9,824 bases of DNA from Actinomycetes bacterium. Its GTDB lineage: Bacteria; Actinomycetota; Acidimicrobiia; Acidimicrobiales; Microtrichaceae. Shown here one piece after another: positions 1 to 6,700 of the stretch. The first letter of the stretch is position 1, and the number at the start of each line of letters is the position of its first letter. The position numbers were made by a program, and so were the translations under genes. The notes under the pieces are model-generated. The model had not been told where the DNA came from, searched no databases, and saw only the letters and a program-made list of their open reading frames with translations. The DNA lies in contig JAFAFN010000284.1 in assembly GCA_023423475.1 (NCBI GenBank), positions 1 to 9,824 on the forward strand, written 5' to 3'.

Positions 1-2
1 CC

Positions 3-170
3 GCCCGGGAGATCGCGGAGCGCCCCGAGCTGGTCGACCAGCCCCTCGACCAGGAGCACATCGCACACCTGCACGCCCGTCTCTCTCGTATCGAAGCGCA
101 CCTCGCCGAGATCGTCCGGGCCCAGGACGACGATCGCCCCATTCGCCCCGACGACGCCGGCAAGGACTGA
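3..170 (+). CDS. 3' end of an unidentified protein (partial)
   Basis: The last 55 codons of a plus-strand gene are present; its start lies left of the window. The frame is open from base 3 to TGA at 168-170 and has the GC-rich third positions of a real gene. Fragment residues 18-41 form a likely amphipathic helix with hydrophobic residues at heptad-like spacing (HLHARLSRIEAHLAEIV), possibly a short coiled coil. It is followed by a hydrophilic, Asp/Arg-rich tail ending in GKD. There is no catalytic motif or membrane segment in the visible part and I do not recognise the family. The gene converges on the MFS gene at 180-1766, with only 9 bp between the two stop codons. Confidence 0.7.
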   Translation, partial: AREIAERPELVDQPLDQEHIAHLHARLSRIEAHLAEIVRAQDDDRPIRPDDAGKD

Positions 171-183
171 GCTCAGGGCTCAG
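167..183. terminator. small dyad covering both convergent stop codons
   Basis: CTGAGC (167-172) and GCTCAG (178-183) form a perfect 6-bp inverted repeat with a 5-nt loop. The TGA of the left gene (168-170) and the TGA of the minus-strand MFS gene (180-182) lie in mirror positions in the two arms. There is no T-tract on either side, so this is at best a weak bidirectional terminator. The symmetry may also be partly accidental. Confidence 0.35.
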
Positions 184-1766
184 GCGTCGACGTCGGCCGC
201 GGCGTAGCCGGCGATCAGCTCACGCTCGCGGTCGGCCTTCGGGAAGCAGAAGAACACGACCGCAGCCCCCAGCACGATCGCGATCGAGCCCGCCAGGTAC
301 GCCCAGTGCTGTCCCTTGGTGAAGGCATCGCGAGCCGCATCGGTGATCTGCGTCGCGTACTGCGGGTACTGCTTGGCGATCGCCTCGGCGCTGGCGAACG
401 AGCGCAGCAGCTGGTCCTCGGTCGACGACGACACCTGCGACGCGTCGGGCGATGCGGCGATCGTCGCGGTGAACGCCTTGGCGTAGCCGGCGGTGAGCAG
501 CGCGCCGAGCACCGACTGCATGATCGCCCCACCGAGGTCGCGCTGCAGGTCCGCGGTGCCCGAGGCCATGCCGGCCCGTGACACGGGCACCGAGCTGGTC
601 AGCGAGTGCGACGCCGGCGTGCCGGCGAACCCGACCCCGATGCCGACCAGGGCGTAGGCGACCGCCACGTGCCAGAACTGGGCCGACTCGGTCCACAGCA
701 CGAGCATCGCGATGAATCCGAGGAAGCAGAACACGTACCCGAGCAGCAGCGTGAAACGGGCCCCCTTGGCCTCGACGAGCTTCGCCGAGCGGGGAGCGAC
801 GATGACCATGCAGATCGCCGCGGGAAGGATCGACGCACCTGCTTCGAGGGAGGAGTACCCGAGCACGTTCTGGAGGAACTGCTGGCCGACGAACATCGCG
901 CCCATGAGCGAGCCGAACACGATGATGCCGCCGAGTGCGGCGACCCAGAACGGCGGCCGGGCGGCGACGTGCAGGTCGTAGAGGGGGACCGGCGCCCGGC
1001 GCTGACGCCACACGAACACGCCGATGAGCACCAGTGCGCTGACGCCGAGTCCGAGCGCCAGGGTCGCCTTGCCCGGCGACGGTGCGAAGTTGATGGCCAG
1101 CACCAATCCGGCGACGAACAGCACCGACAGCACGCCGCCGATGTTGTCGACCGGGTCGGTCGTCTCATTGACGTGGGCCGGCACCAGCCGCAATGCGAGC
1201 ACCAGCGCGATCACCGCGAGCGGGAGGGTCAGCACGAACACCGACCCCCACCAGAAGTGGCCGAGCAGCCAACCCGAGGCGAGCGGCCCGAGGGCCGACA
1301 TCGCACCGCCGAGCGCGGACCACAGGGCGATCGACTTGGTGCGCCCCGCACCGGACCACAGCGCCGTGATCAACGCGAGCGTCGTCGGGTACGCCATGCC
1401 CGCAGCCAGACCGCCGAGCAGCCGGGCCAGCACCAGGACCTCGACCGACGGCGCCCACGCGGCGAGCAGACAGGCAGGGATCGAGAGTCCGACACCGGCG
1501 AGCAGCATGAGCTTGCGGCCGTAGCGGTCACCCAGCGCGCCGAGGTAGAGCACCGAGGCGGCGAGTCCGAGCGAGTAGCCGATGGCGACCAGGTTGAGCT
1601 GGGTCTGGGACGCGTCGAAGGCCTTGCCGATGTCGGGTAGGGCGACGTTGGCGACCGCCAGGTTCAGGTTGGCGACGGTCGCGACCAGGATCAGCGTGAG
1701 CAGCACCAACGGCGCTCGGTCCGGGGCGCGGTCGGCGTCGGCCGGTGCTGCTGTGGTGTCGCTCAC
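180..1766 (-). CDS. DHA2-family MFS exporter (EmrB/QacA type, about 14 TM)
   Basis: This 528-residue membrane protein probably exports drugs or other hydrophobic compounds using the proton gradient. The family is shown by TM1 with NVALPDIG (residues 40-47), the MFS motif A GALGDRYGRK (77-86) between TM2 and TM3, and the segment LGPLASGWLLGHFWWGSVF typical of DHA2 members. The length is normal for the 14-helix DHA2 family. The start is a GTG (1766-1764) preceded by AGGAGG at 6 nt. The Asp usual in TM1 of DHA2 proteins is Asn35 here, whereas the second MFS protein in the window keeps Asp27. The gene stands alone on the minus strand, divergent from trhA. Its substrate is unknown, and other DHA2-like roles such as sugar or metabolite export are possible. 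Confidence 0.92.
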   Translation of the reverse strand: MSDTTAAPADADRAPDRAPLVLLTLILVATVANLNLAVANVALPDIGKAFDASQTQLNLVAIGYSLGLAASVLYLGALGDRYGRKLMLLAGVGLSIPACLLAAWAPSVEVLVLARLLGGLAAGMAYPTTLALITALWSGAGRTKSIALWSALGGAMSALGPLASGWLLGHFWWGSVFVLTLPLAVIALVLALRLVPAHVNETTDPVDNIGGVLSVLFVAGLVLAINFAPSPGKATLALGLGVSALVLIGVFVWRQRRAPVPLYDLHVAARPPFWVAALGGIIVFGSLMGAMFVGQQFLQNVLGYSSLEAGASILPAAICMVIVAPRSAKLVEAKGARFTLLLGYVFCFLGFIAMLVLWTESAQFWHVAVAYALVGIGVGFAGTPASHSLTSSVPVSRAGMASGTADLQRDLGGAIMQSVLGALLTAGYAKAFTATIAASPDASQVSSSTEDQLLRSFASAEAIAKQYPQYATQITDAARDAFTKGQHWAYLAGSIAIVLGAAVVFFCFPKADRERELIAGYAAADVDA

Positions 1767-1772
1767 TTGATC

Positions 1773-1778
1773 CCTCCT
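1773..1778 (-). promoter_or_regulatory. Shine-Dalgarno deciding the GTG start of the MFS gene
   Basis: On the minus strand AGGAGG lies 6 nt before the GTG at 1766. This is an ideal distance and supports the GTG over any internal ATG. Confidence 0.75.
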
Positions 1779-1869
1779 CGTGGCCGCAGGCCCGGTGGGC
1801 CGGCCGGCCGAGCCGTCGCACGGCCCGTGAAAGTCCTACCAGCGTGCCGCTGCGACGTGCGGGATGTCG

Positions 1870-1925
1870 CCACCCGCATCGGGTGGGATCTGGCCGTATC
1901 GGGTGGACCTTGCCGCATCGGGAGG
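1870..1925. promoter_or_regulatory. operator-like dyad plus helically phased half-sites
   Basis: CCACCCG (1870-1876), CAT, CGGGTGG (1880-1886) is a perfect dyad with 7-bp arms. The same half-site recurs as CGGGTGG at 1900-1906 and CGGGAGG at 1919-1925. The wider unit CCG[CT]ATCGGG[TA]GG begins at 1874, 1894 and 1913, so the period is 20 and 19 bp, about two helical turns. The array lies between the divergent MFS (start 1766) and trhA (start 1996) genes. It is therefore well placed to control either one. I do not recognise the cognate regulator; no regulator gene lies next to it. Confidence 0.5.
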
Positions 1926-1983
1926 GGGCGGGGGCGTGCCACATGGCCGTTCCGCCGCGGGGGAGCGCCTTGACACCCTTCGC

Positions 1984-1989
1984 TACGCT
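1984..1989 (+). promoter_or_regulatory. -10 element of a probable leaderless promoter for trhA
   Basis: TACGCT fits the actinobacterial -10 pattern TANNNT. Exactly 6 nt (GTCGCC) separate it from the ATG at 1996, which puts +1 on the A of the start codon. No Shine-Dalgarno sequence precedes that ATG. The nearby TTGACA (1970-1975) is only 8 nt upstream, too close to act as the matching -35. Confidence 0.45.
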
Positions 1990-1995
1990 GTCGCC

Positions 1996-2673
1996 ATGAC
2001 CGCGCAGGATCTCGTCGAGCGCATCATCGGGCCGCCCAGCCCGTACGGCAACCGCCCGACGTGGCGCGGCTGGCTGCACTTCGCGGCGTTCCTGGCCGTG
2101 CTGCCCGCAGGGCTCTACCTGCTCTCGGCCGCGGAGTCGGCGGCGGCCAGGGTCGCGGTCGCCATCTACTGGGCGAGCCTGGCCGGGCTGTTCGCGACGA
2201 GTGCGTCGTACCACCGCCTCGCCCGCACCCACCGGGCGGTGCTGTGGTTCCGTCGTGCCGACCACTCGATGATCTACCTGCTGATCGCGGGGACCTACAC
2301 GCCGATCTGCCTGATCGCCCTGCCGGCCATCTGGGGCATCCCGATGCTCGTCGTCGCCTGGGTGACCGCACTGGCGGGCGTGATCATGAAGATGGTCCGG
2401 CTGCGCCTCGAGGGCGGCAAGTCCGGCTCGTGGCTCTACATCGTGATGGGCTGGGGTGCGGTCATCACCCTCCCGGTGCTCGTCACGAACCTCAACGCCG
2501 TGCAGCTCCTCCTGCTCGGCGTCGGCGGCGTGCTCTACACCGTCGGCGCCGTGGTGCTCGGCAAGAAGCGCCCCGACCCGGTGCCGTCCAAGTTCGGCTA
2601 CCACGAGGTCTGGCACGGCTTCACGATCGCGGCGGGTGCGTGCCACTTCGCCCTGGTCGCCACGCTCATCTGA
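1996..2673 (+). CDS. trhA: hemolysin III / TrhA (PAQR-like) family membrane protein
   Basis: This 225-residue, seven-helix membrane protein belongs to the hemolysin III/PAQR superfamily. Bacterial members are linked to membrane lipid homeostasis, and haemolytic activity is not implied. Family signatures are ATSASYHR (67-74), ADHSMIYLLIAGTYTPICL (88-106) and the C-terminal YHEVWHGFTIAAGACHF (202-218). His73, Asp89, His203 and His207 are candidate metal-site residues by analogy with the superfamily. The frame stays open upstream to 1864, but the ATG at 1996 gives the normal family length and N-terminus. It also follows a -10 motif at leaderless spacing. The gene converges on the YibE/F gene and is divergent from the MFS gene. 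Confidence 0.92.
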   Translation: MTAQDLVERIIGPPSPYGNRPTWRGWLHFAAFLAVLPAGLYLLSAAESAAARVAVAIYWASLAGLFATSASYHRLARTHRAVLWFRRADHSMIYLLIAGTYTPICLIALPAIWGIPMLVVAWVTALAGVIMKMVRLRLEGGKSGSWLYIVMGWGAVITLPVLVTNLNAVQLLLLGVGGVLYTVGAVVLGKKRPDPVPSKFGYHEVWHGFTIAAGACHFALVATLI

Positions 2674-2710
2674 GCGTCCCGGGCCCGCTGCCGCGCCGCG
2701 GTGTGCTGAC

Positions 2711-2725
2711 CCGCCGTCCCGGCGG
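2711..2725 (+). terminator. short GC hairpin downstream of trhA
   Basis: CCGCCG, TCC, CGGCGG forms a perfect 6-bp stem with a 3-nt loop, 37 nt after the trhA stop. There is no T-tract. In DNA this GC-rich a stem of this size can occur by chance, so the call is weak. Confidence 0.25.
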
Positions 2726-2780
2726 CGTCTCGGCACGCCACCGGCGTCGTCTCGCCTCTCTGGTGTGCTGTGGCGCCGGC

Positions 2781-2812
2781 CGAGCGGCGTTCGTGCACGA
2801 ACGCTGGGCTCG
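2781..2812. terminator. 18-bp perfect palindrome between convergent genes, probable bidirectional terminator
   Basis: GCGTTCGTGCACGAACGC (2787-2804) is a perfect 18-bp palindrome. Outside it CGAGC (2781-2785) pairs with GCTCG (2808-2812) across a small asymmetric internal loop (G against TGG). It lies 26 nt beyond the YibE/F stop and in the tail region of trhA. It can thus serve both converging transcripts. There is no T-tract. A protein-binding site is the alternative, since a loopless palindrome is unusual for a terminator. The rest of 2674-2830 holds only a 9-bp direct repeat, GGTGTGCTG, at 2700 and 2762. Confidence 0.45.
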
Positions 2813-2830
2813 CGACGCCGCAGCGAAGCG

Positions 2831-4228
2831 TCAGATGGGGTCGGCCTTCGGGCCGAAGGCGTCCCAGCCGTCGTCGCCGGCATCCGGGTCGGACGGGGAG
2901 TCGGCGTCGCCCGCCCGCTCGACCGCTGGCCCGGCGGGCGCCGGCGCCGGAAGGTCATGGCCGTGTGAGTGACCGTGATCGGCGTGGCCCCCGTGCCCGT
3001 GGTCGTGGCCAGCATGGATCTCTTCACGACCGGTGAGCACCGCGGCGGCCAGTGCGGTCGTGATCGGCACCGCCAGGATCAGCCCGATCGAGCCGACGAG
3101 CATGCGCACGACCTCGACCGCGACGATCTCGCTCGTCACGATGCGTCCCGCCGAGCGGGCACCCTGGCTGAAGAGCAGCACCAGCGGCAGGGTCGCACCC
3201 GCATAGGCGAGCACGAGCGTGTTCACGGTCGACGCGACGTGGTCGCGCCCGACCCGGATCGCCTCTCGGTACAGCTCGACCCGGCGGAACCTCGGGTTCG
3301 CCCGCTTGAGCGCCGCCACGGCCGAGACCTGCGTGACGGTGACGTCGTCGAGCACGCCGAGCGCGCCGACGACGATGCCGGCCACGAGCAGTCCGCGTAG
3401 GTCGAGCGCCTGCGCCGTCACCCGCAACGCCTGCGCGTCCTCGGACGCCAGGCCCGACAACGAGGTCAGCTCGGTCGCGACCAGGGCCATCAACGTGATG
3501 AGCGCGAGGGCCAGCAACGTGCCTGCGAGCGCGACCGTCGTCGCCGGGTTGATGCCGTGGGCCAGGTAGAGCGCCAGGAACGCGATCGCCGCGCTCGCGC
3601 ACAACGCGACCAGCACCGCGGACTCATTGCGGATCAGCGCGGGGACGAGGAACACCACGAGGATGACGCCGCTCCCGGCCAATCCGGCAAGGGCGCGCAG
3701 GCCCTGCCAGCGACCCACGGCGATCACCGCGACGACGAACAAGGCGACGAGCCACCACATCGGTGTCGAACGCTGCACGTCGGAGTAGCTGTAGCGGTAC
3801 GGCGGGGGACTGGTGACGACGTCGAGCAGCACGACCTCGTCGCCGACGTGCTGCTCGGGCACGCCGAAATCGGTGTCGCGGACCAGGAACTCGCCCGTGT
3901 CGCCCGCGTCGGCGCCCGAGGTGATGTCGACCTCGACGCGCCAGCACCCGGCGAGGGCTTCGGCCTCGACGGCGTCGCACTCGGTGCGCTCGACCAGGGT
4001 GACCGTGGCGTCGACGTAGGTGCCCGGTTGGGCGACCAGCTCGGGTGCCTCGCCGCGGGGCCACAGCACGCCGAGGCCCACGATCGTCAGCACGGCGACC
4101 GCGATGACGGCCCGCACGACCCACGTGCGGGTCACCTCGCTGCGTCGCAGGTCCTGCTCGACGGCCGCGTCGAGCCCGGCTCGCCCGTCGGTCGGGTCGG
4201 GCGGAGCGGACGAGGTCTCCGCGCTCAC
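2831..4228 (-). CDS. YibE/F-family integral membrane protein with His-rich tail
   Basis: This 465-residue polytopic membrane protein is of the YibE/F family, whose biochemical role is not established. It has one TM helix at about 37-56, an extracytoplasmic domain at about 60-155 containing Cys84 and Cys95 (a possible disulfide), then a bundle of helices from about 157 to 399. The family-type segment GVLDDVTVTQVSAV is at 291-304. The tail is odd: residues 405-425 hold nine His among Gly, Asp and Ala, then an acidic, Pro/Ala-rich end. This resembles metal-sequestering tails of metal transporters. The start is GTG (4228-4226), overlapping the VOC stop as GTGA, so translation is probably coupled and no strong ribosome site is needed. 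A link to metal handling is inference. Confidence 0.88.
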   Translation of the reverse strand: MSAETSSAPPDPTDGRAGLDAAVEQDLRRSEVTRTWVVRAVIAVAVLTIVGLGVLWPRGEAPELVAQPGTYVDATVTLVERTECDAVEAEALAGCWRVEVDITSGADAGDTGEFLVRDTDFGVPEQHVGDEVVLLDVVTSPPPYRYSYSDVQRSTPMWWLVALFVVAVIAVGRWQGLRALAGLAGSGVILVVFLVPALIRNESAVLVALCASAAIAFLALYLAHGINPATTVALAGTLLALALITLMALVATELTSLSGLASEDAQALRVTAQALDLRGLLVAGIVVGALGVLDDVTVTQVSAVAALKRANPRFRRVELYREAIRVGRDHVASTVNTLVLAYAGATLPLVLLFSQGARSAGRIVTSEIVAVEVVRMLVGSIGLILAVPITTALAAAVLTGREEIHAGHDHGHGGHADHGHSHGHDLPAPAPAGPAVERAGDADSPSDPDAGDDGWDAFGPKADPI

Positions 4229-4665
4229 GACGCCATGAGCTCGACCCGGTTGCCGTCGGGGTCGGCGACGAAGACCAGGTCGACACCGAGGGCGGCCCGG
4301 GTCGCCTCGATGACGGTGCCGCCGTGTTCGACCAGGCGGGCGACGTCGCCGTCGAGGTCCTTCGTACGCAGCGCCAGGTGGGTCAGCCCGAGCTGGGAGC
4401 GGGACGCCGAGGGGGTGCCCGTCGCCCCGGGGGTCGAGTAGGCGAGCAGCTCGATGGCGGTGTCGCCCGAGCGGATGAACTGCGACACCACGACGACGCG
4501 CTCACCGACCTCGAGGGCACGGTCGAGTCCGACGAGCGTCTCGCTGTCGAGCTCGTAGCGCTCGGCCGCGGTGAACCCGAGTCCGTCGCAGTAGAAGCGC
4601 AACGCGGCGTCGAGATCCGAGACGCACAGACCGAAGTGGGAGACCGTGGGCGAGGGCTGGCTCAT
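4225..4665 (-). CDS. VOC-family protein (glyoxalase/dioxygenase fold)
   Basis: This 146-residue protein has the paired beta-alpha-beta-beta-beta modules of the vicinal oxygen chelate superfamily. The four expected metal ligands are visible as His10 (VSHFGL), Glu72 (TAIELLAY), His96 (GLTHLAL) and Glu142 (GNRVELMAS). The ending DPDGNRVELM is typical. An intact site suggests a metal-dependent lyase, epimerase, dioxygenase or resistance enzyme rather than a binding-only relative. The actual reaction cannot be told. The start ATG at 4665 has GAGGG on the minus strand only 2 nt upstream, which is close spacing. It lies 22 bp after the LLM gene and overlaps the YibE/F start by 4 bp, so it sits in the middle of a likely operon. 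Confidence 0.9.
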   Translation of the reverse strand: MSQPSPTVSHFGLCVSDLDAALRFYCDGLGFTAAERYELDSETLVGLDRALEVGERVVVVSQFIRSGDTAIELLAYSTPGATGTPSASRSQLGLTHLALRTKDLDGDVARLVEHGGTVIEATRAALGVDLVFVADPDGNRVELMAS

Positions 4666-4687
4666 GGCCCTCGGTTCTACACGAGCA

Positions 4688-5743
4688 TCAGGCGGTGGCG
4701 GCGCCGACCGCTCTCGGGGCGACGTCGAGGTGCTCGGCGAGCAGCTCGAAGCTGTGGGCCCGGGCCTCGTGGCTGTGCGCCATGGTCAGTACCATCACCT
4801 CGTCGGCGACGGCCTCATCCGCGAGCACCCGGAGCCGCGCGGCGACCGCCGAGCCGGAGCCGATCGTGTGACGTGACCGGTTGGCGAGGCGCTGCTGCTC
4901 CTCGGCGGGGGAGTACTCGTAGGCGAGCGCCTCCTCGAAGGTCGGTGCCGGACCGTTGCGACCCTTGCCGATGTTCAGCCACGCCAGGTCGAGCGTCGCG
5001 GCGAGCCGTTCGGCCTCGTCGTCGGTGTCGGCCGCCAGGGCCGAGAGCCCGAGGATCGAGTACGGCTCGGCGAAGAAGCGGCTCGGTCGGAACTCGTCGC
5101 GGTAGTGGCGCAGCACGGCGGCCGCGGGACCCGGGTTGATGTGGCTGGCGAACGCGAAGCCGAGGCCGAGCGCCGCGGCGAGCTGCGCCGAGTAGCCACT
5201 CGATCCGAGGAGGAAGATCTGTGGTGCGTCGCCGCCCTTCGGGGTCGCCGTGACGCTGGCGAACTGGTGCGTCGGGTCGAGCCCGTCGGTGAGGAAGCCG
5301 AGCAGGTCCTCGAGCTCCTCGGGGAAGTTCTCGGCACGCAGCGCGGCGGGGGTTCGGCGCAGGGCGAGGGCGGTGCGCCCGTCGGTGCCCGGTGCGCGTC
5401 CGATGCCGAGGTCGATGCGCCCGGGGTGCATCGCCTCGAGCAGTCGGAACGACTCCGCGACGTGCAGCGGCGCGTGGTTCGGCAGCATCACGCCACCGGA
5501 GCCGACCTTGAGCGTCGAGGTCGCCGCGGCGATGTGGGCGATGAGGATCGACGGCACCGACGACGCGATCGTCTCGGTGTTGTGGTGCTCGGCGAGCCAG
5601 TAGCGCTCGATGCCGAGGGCTTCGACGTGACGGGCGAGCTCGACCGAGCTGGACACGGCGTCGGCGACGGAGCCACCCGCCGGCACCGGACAGACGTCCA
5701 GGACCGAAAGGCGCAGCGGACGGTGGGCGGAGGGTGTCGACAT
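4688..5743 (-). CDS. LLM-class flavin-dependent oxidoreductase (MsnO8-like)
   Basis: This 351-residue luciferase-like monooxygenase would use reduced flavin and O2 to oxidise an unknown small molecule in the cytoplasm. The N-terminus LSVLDVCPV (12-20), ERYWLAEHHN (46-55) and the stretch VGSGGVMLPNHAPLHVAESF (80-99) are characteristic. So is HPGRIDLGIGRAPGTD (106-121). Together they match the MsnO8 subgroup of the bacterial luciferase family, and the length is usual. The start ATG at 5743 has GGAG 6 nt upstream. The frame is open further upstream to 6499, but that stretch only shadows the thioesterase gene. A strong hairpin sits just upstream, so the gene may be partly insulated from the thioesterase transcript. 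Confidence 0.92.
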   Translation of the reverse strand: MSTPSAHRPLRLSVLDVCPVPAGGSVADAVSSSVELARHVEALGIERYWLAEHHNTETIASSVPSILIAHIAAATSTLKVGSGGVMLPNHAPLHVAESFRLLEAMHPGRIDLGIGRAPGTDGRTALALRRTPAALRAENFPEELEDLLGFLTDGLDPTHQFASVTATPKGGDAPQIFLLGSSGYSAQLAAALGLGFAFASHINPGPAAAVLRHYRDEFRPSRFFAEPYSILGLSALAADTDDEAERLAATLDLAWLNIGKGRNGPAPTFEEALAYEYSPAEEQQRLANRSRHTIGSGSAVAARLRVLADEAVADEVMVLTMAHSHEARAHSFELLAEHLDVAPRAVGAATA

Positions 5744-5758
5744 CAACGGCTCCAACGA

Positions 5759-5801
5759 GGCCCGGCGGCCCGGTATTCCTGATTCACCGGACCGCCGGAC
5801 C
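5759..5801 (-). terminator. long intercistronic hairpin, terminator or attenuator
   Basis: Bases 5759-5774 pair with 5786-5801 around an 11-nt loop, starting 7 nt after the thioesterase stop. Of 16 positions, 14 are Watson-Crick. The other two (5769/5791 and 5761/5799) are C·A on the plus strand but become G·U in minus-strand RNA, so the stem is continuous only in the minus transcript. That polarity supports a role in this operon. There is no U-tract, so it may attenuate transcription or protect the upstream mRNA rather than stop transcription fully. Confidence 0.55.
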
Positions 5802-5808
5802 GCTGGGC

Positions 5809-6693
5809 TCAGGGCTGGGCCAGCGAGGGGTCGACCCGTGGGACCAGGGCCAGCTGACGTGACTGGGCGACGAGGCGCCCCGCCGAGTCCCAGATCTCGC
5901 CGTCGACCTCGAGGAAACCGTCCGCGATGAAGCGGGTGCGGAAGTCGCACGCCAGCCAACCCGGCTCGGGCCGTGCCCGGATGTGCGCGGTCAGCTCGAG
6001 CGTCGGCACCCAGCCGATGGGCAGGTCCGAGTTGAAGATCGTCGGCGGGAACGCGTCGACCGCGGTGAGCAGCGTGAGCGTGGTGACCGGCTGGTCGCCG
6101 GGCAGGCGGAACCAGCCCCGGAGTCGAGGGGTGCCGGCGCGGATGCCCTCGAGGAAGCGGCCATCGTCGGGGTGCAGTCGCAGCTCGACGTGCCCCATGA
6201 ACGGCGGGGGGAACGGCTCGGCGGGGATCACTGCCAGGCAGTCCTCGACCGGCGGCAGATCTGGCGGTGCGCCGGCGACCAGGAAGGTGGTCTCCGGGTC
6301 GGGCTCGCCGAGGTCGCCGCAGGTGCCGAGCGCGGTGATGACCGGCTTGCCGTCGCCATCCGCGACCGTCGCGTTCACCGTGGCGAAGCGCCGGCCGCTG
6401 CGCACCACCGAGGTCTCGATCGAGACCCGACCGGCGCGGCCGGGAGAGAGGTAGTGCGCCGTGACCGTGATCGGATCGCGACGTCCGGTCGCGGCGCACA
6501 TCGCCCGGCCGGCCACGGCGAGCAGGTAGCCGCCGTTGACGTTGCCCATGATGTCCCAGCCCTCGGCGAGCTCGGCCCGGTAGCGGCCGTCGCCCTCGGG
6601 GTGCACGGTGGTCGCCAGCGCGTAGTCGCCGGGGTCGGAGCTGGTGGTGTCGGGGCCGGTGGTGTCCGGACCGGTCGCGTCGGGGCTGCTCAT
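5809..6693 (-). CDS. thioesterase-family protein, double hotdog (4HBT_3/TesB-like)
   Basis: This 294-residue protein is predicted to hydrolyse acyl-CoA or a related thioester. The first hotdog spans about 22-130, with WDIMGNVNGGYLLAVAGRAM (46-65) as the central-helix signature and the strand TVTAHYLSPG (76-85). The second spans about 165-287, with FRTRFIADGFLEVDGEIWDSAG (251-272). This order is that of two-domain acyl-CoA thioesterases related to TesB. The length is normal. The start ATG at 6693 lies 7 bp after the MFS stop with no clear ribosome site, so translational coupling is likely. The N-terminal 20 residues are a low-complexity repeat (GPDTT units) ahead of the fold and could be a late addition. 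The substrate is unknown. Acting with the neighbouring LLM enzyme is inference. Confidence 0.88.
   Translation of the reverse strand: MSSPDATGPDTTGPDTTSSDPGDYALATTVHPEGDGRYRAELAEGWDIMGNVNGGYLLAVAGRAMCAATGRRDPITVTAHYLSPGRAGRVSIETSVVRSGRRFATVNATVADGDGKPVITALGTCGDLGEPDPETTFLVAGAPPDLPPVEDCLAVIPAEPFPPPFMGHVELRLHPDDGRFLEGIRAGTPRLRGWFRLPGDQPVTTLTLLTAVDAFPPTIFNSDLPIGWVPTLELTAHIRARPEPGWLACDFRTRFIADGFLEVDGEIWDSAGRLVAQSRQLALVPRVDPSLAQP
6643..6687. repeat. three 15-bp in-frame tandem repeats in the thioesterase N-terminus
   Basis: The units GGTGGTGTCGGGGCC, GGTGGTGTCCGGACC and GGTCGCGTCGGGGCT run head to tail. On the minus strand they code for SPDAT, GPDTT, GPDTT. The 15-bp period keeps the frame, so copy-number change would only lengthen or shorten a disordered N-terminus. 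Confidence 0.7.
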
Positions 6694-6700
6694 CGGGCGA

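Noticed and set aside
606..1640. A 344-codon open frame on the plus strand
   Set aside because: It is antisense to the first MFS gene, with the same low-complexity composition and no recognisable domain.
1970..1975. TTGACA as the -35 of trhA
   Set aside because: It is a perfect -35 hexamer, but it lies only 8 nt before the TACGCT -10. No -10-like hexamer lies 16-18 nt downstream ahead of the gene.
2787..2804. LexA (SOS) box
   Set aside because: The actinobacterial box is GAAC-N4-GTTC. Here the order is GTTC...GAAC, the reverse arrangement.
5744..6499. Upstream extension of the LLM gene to a 603-residue protein
   Set aside because: The extra 252 codons lie inside the thioesterase gene in a different frame and are Arg-rich. 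The LLM fold begins right after ATG 5743, which has GGAG at 6 nt.
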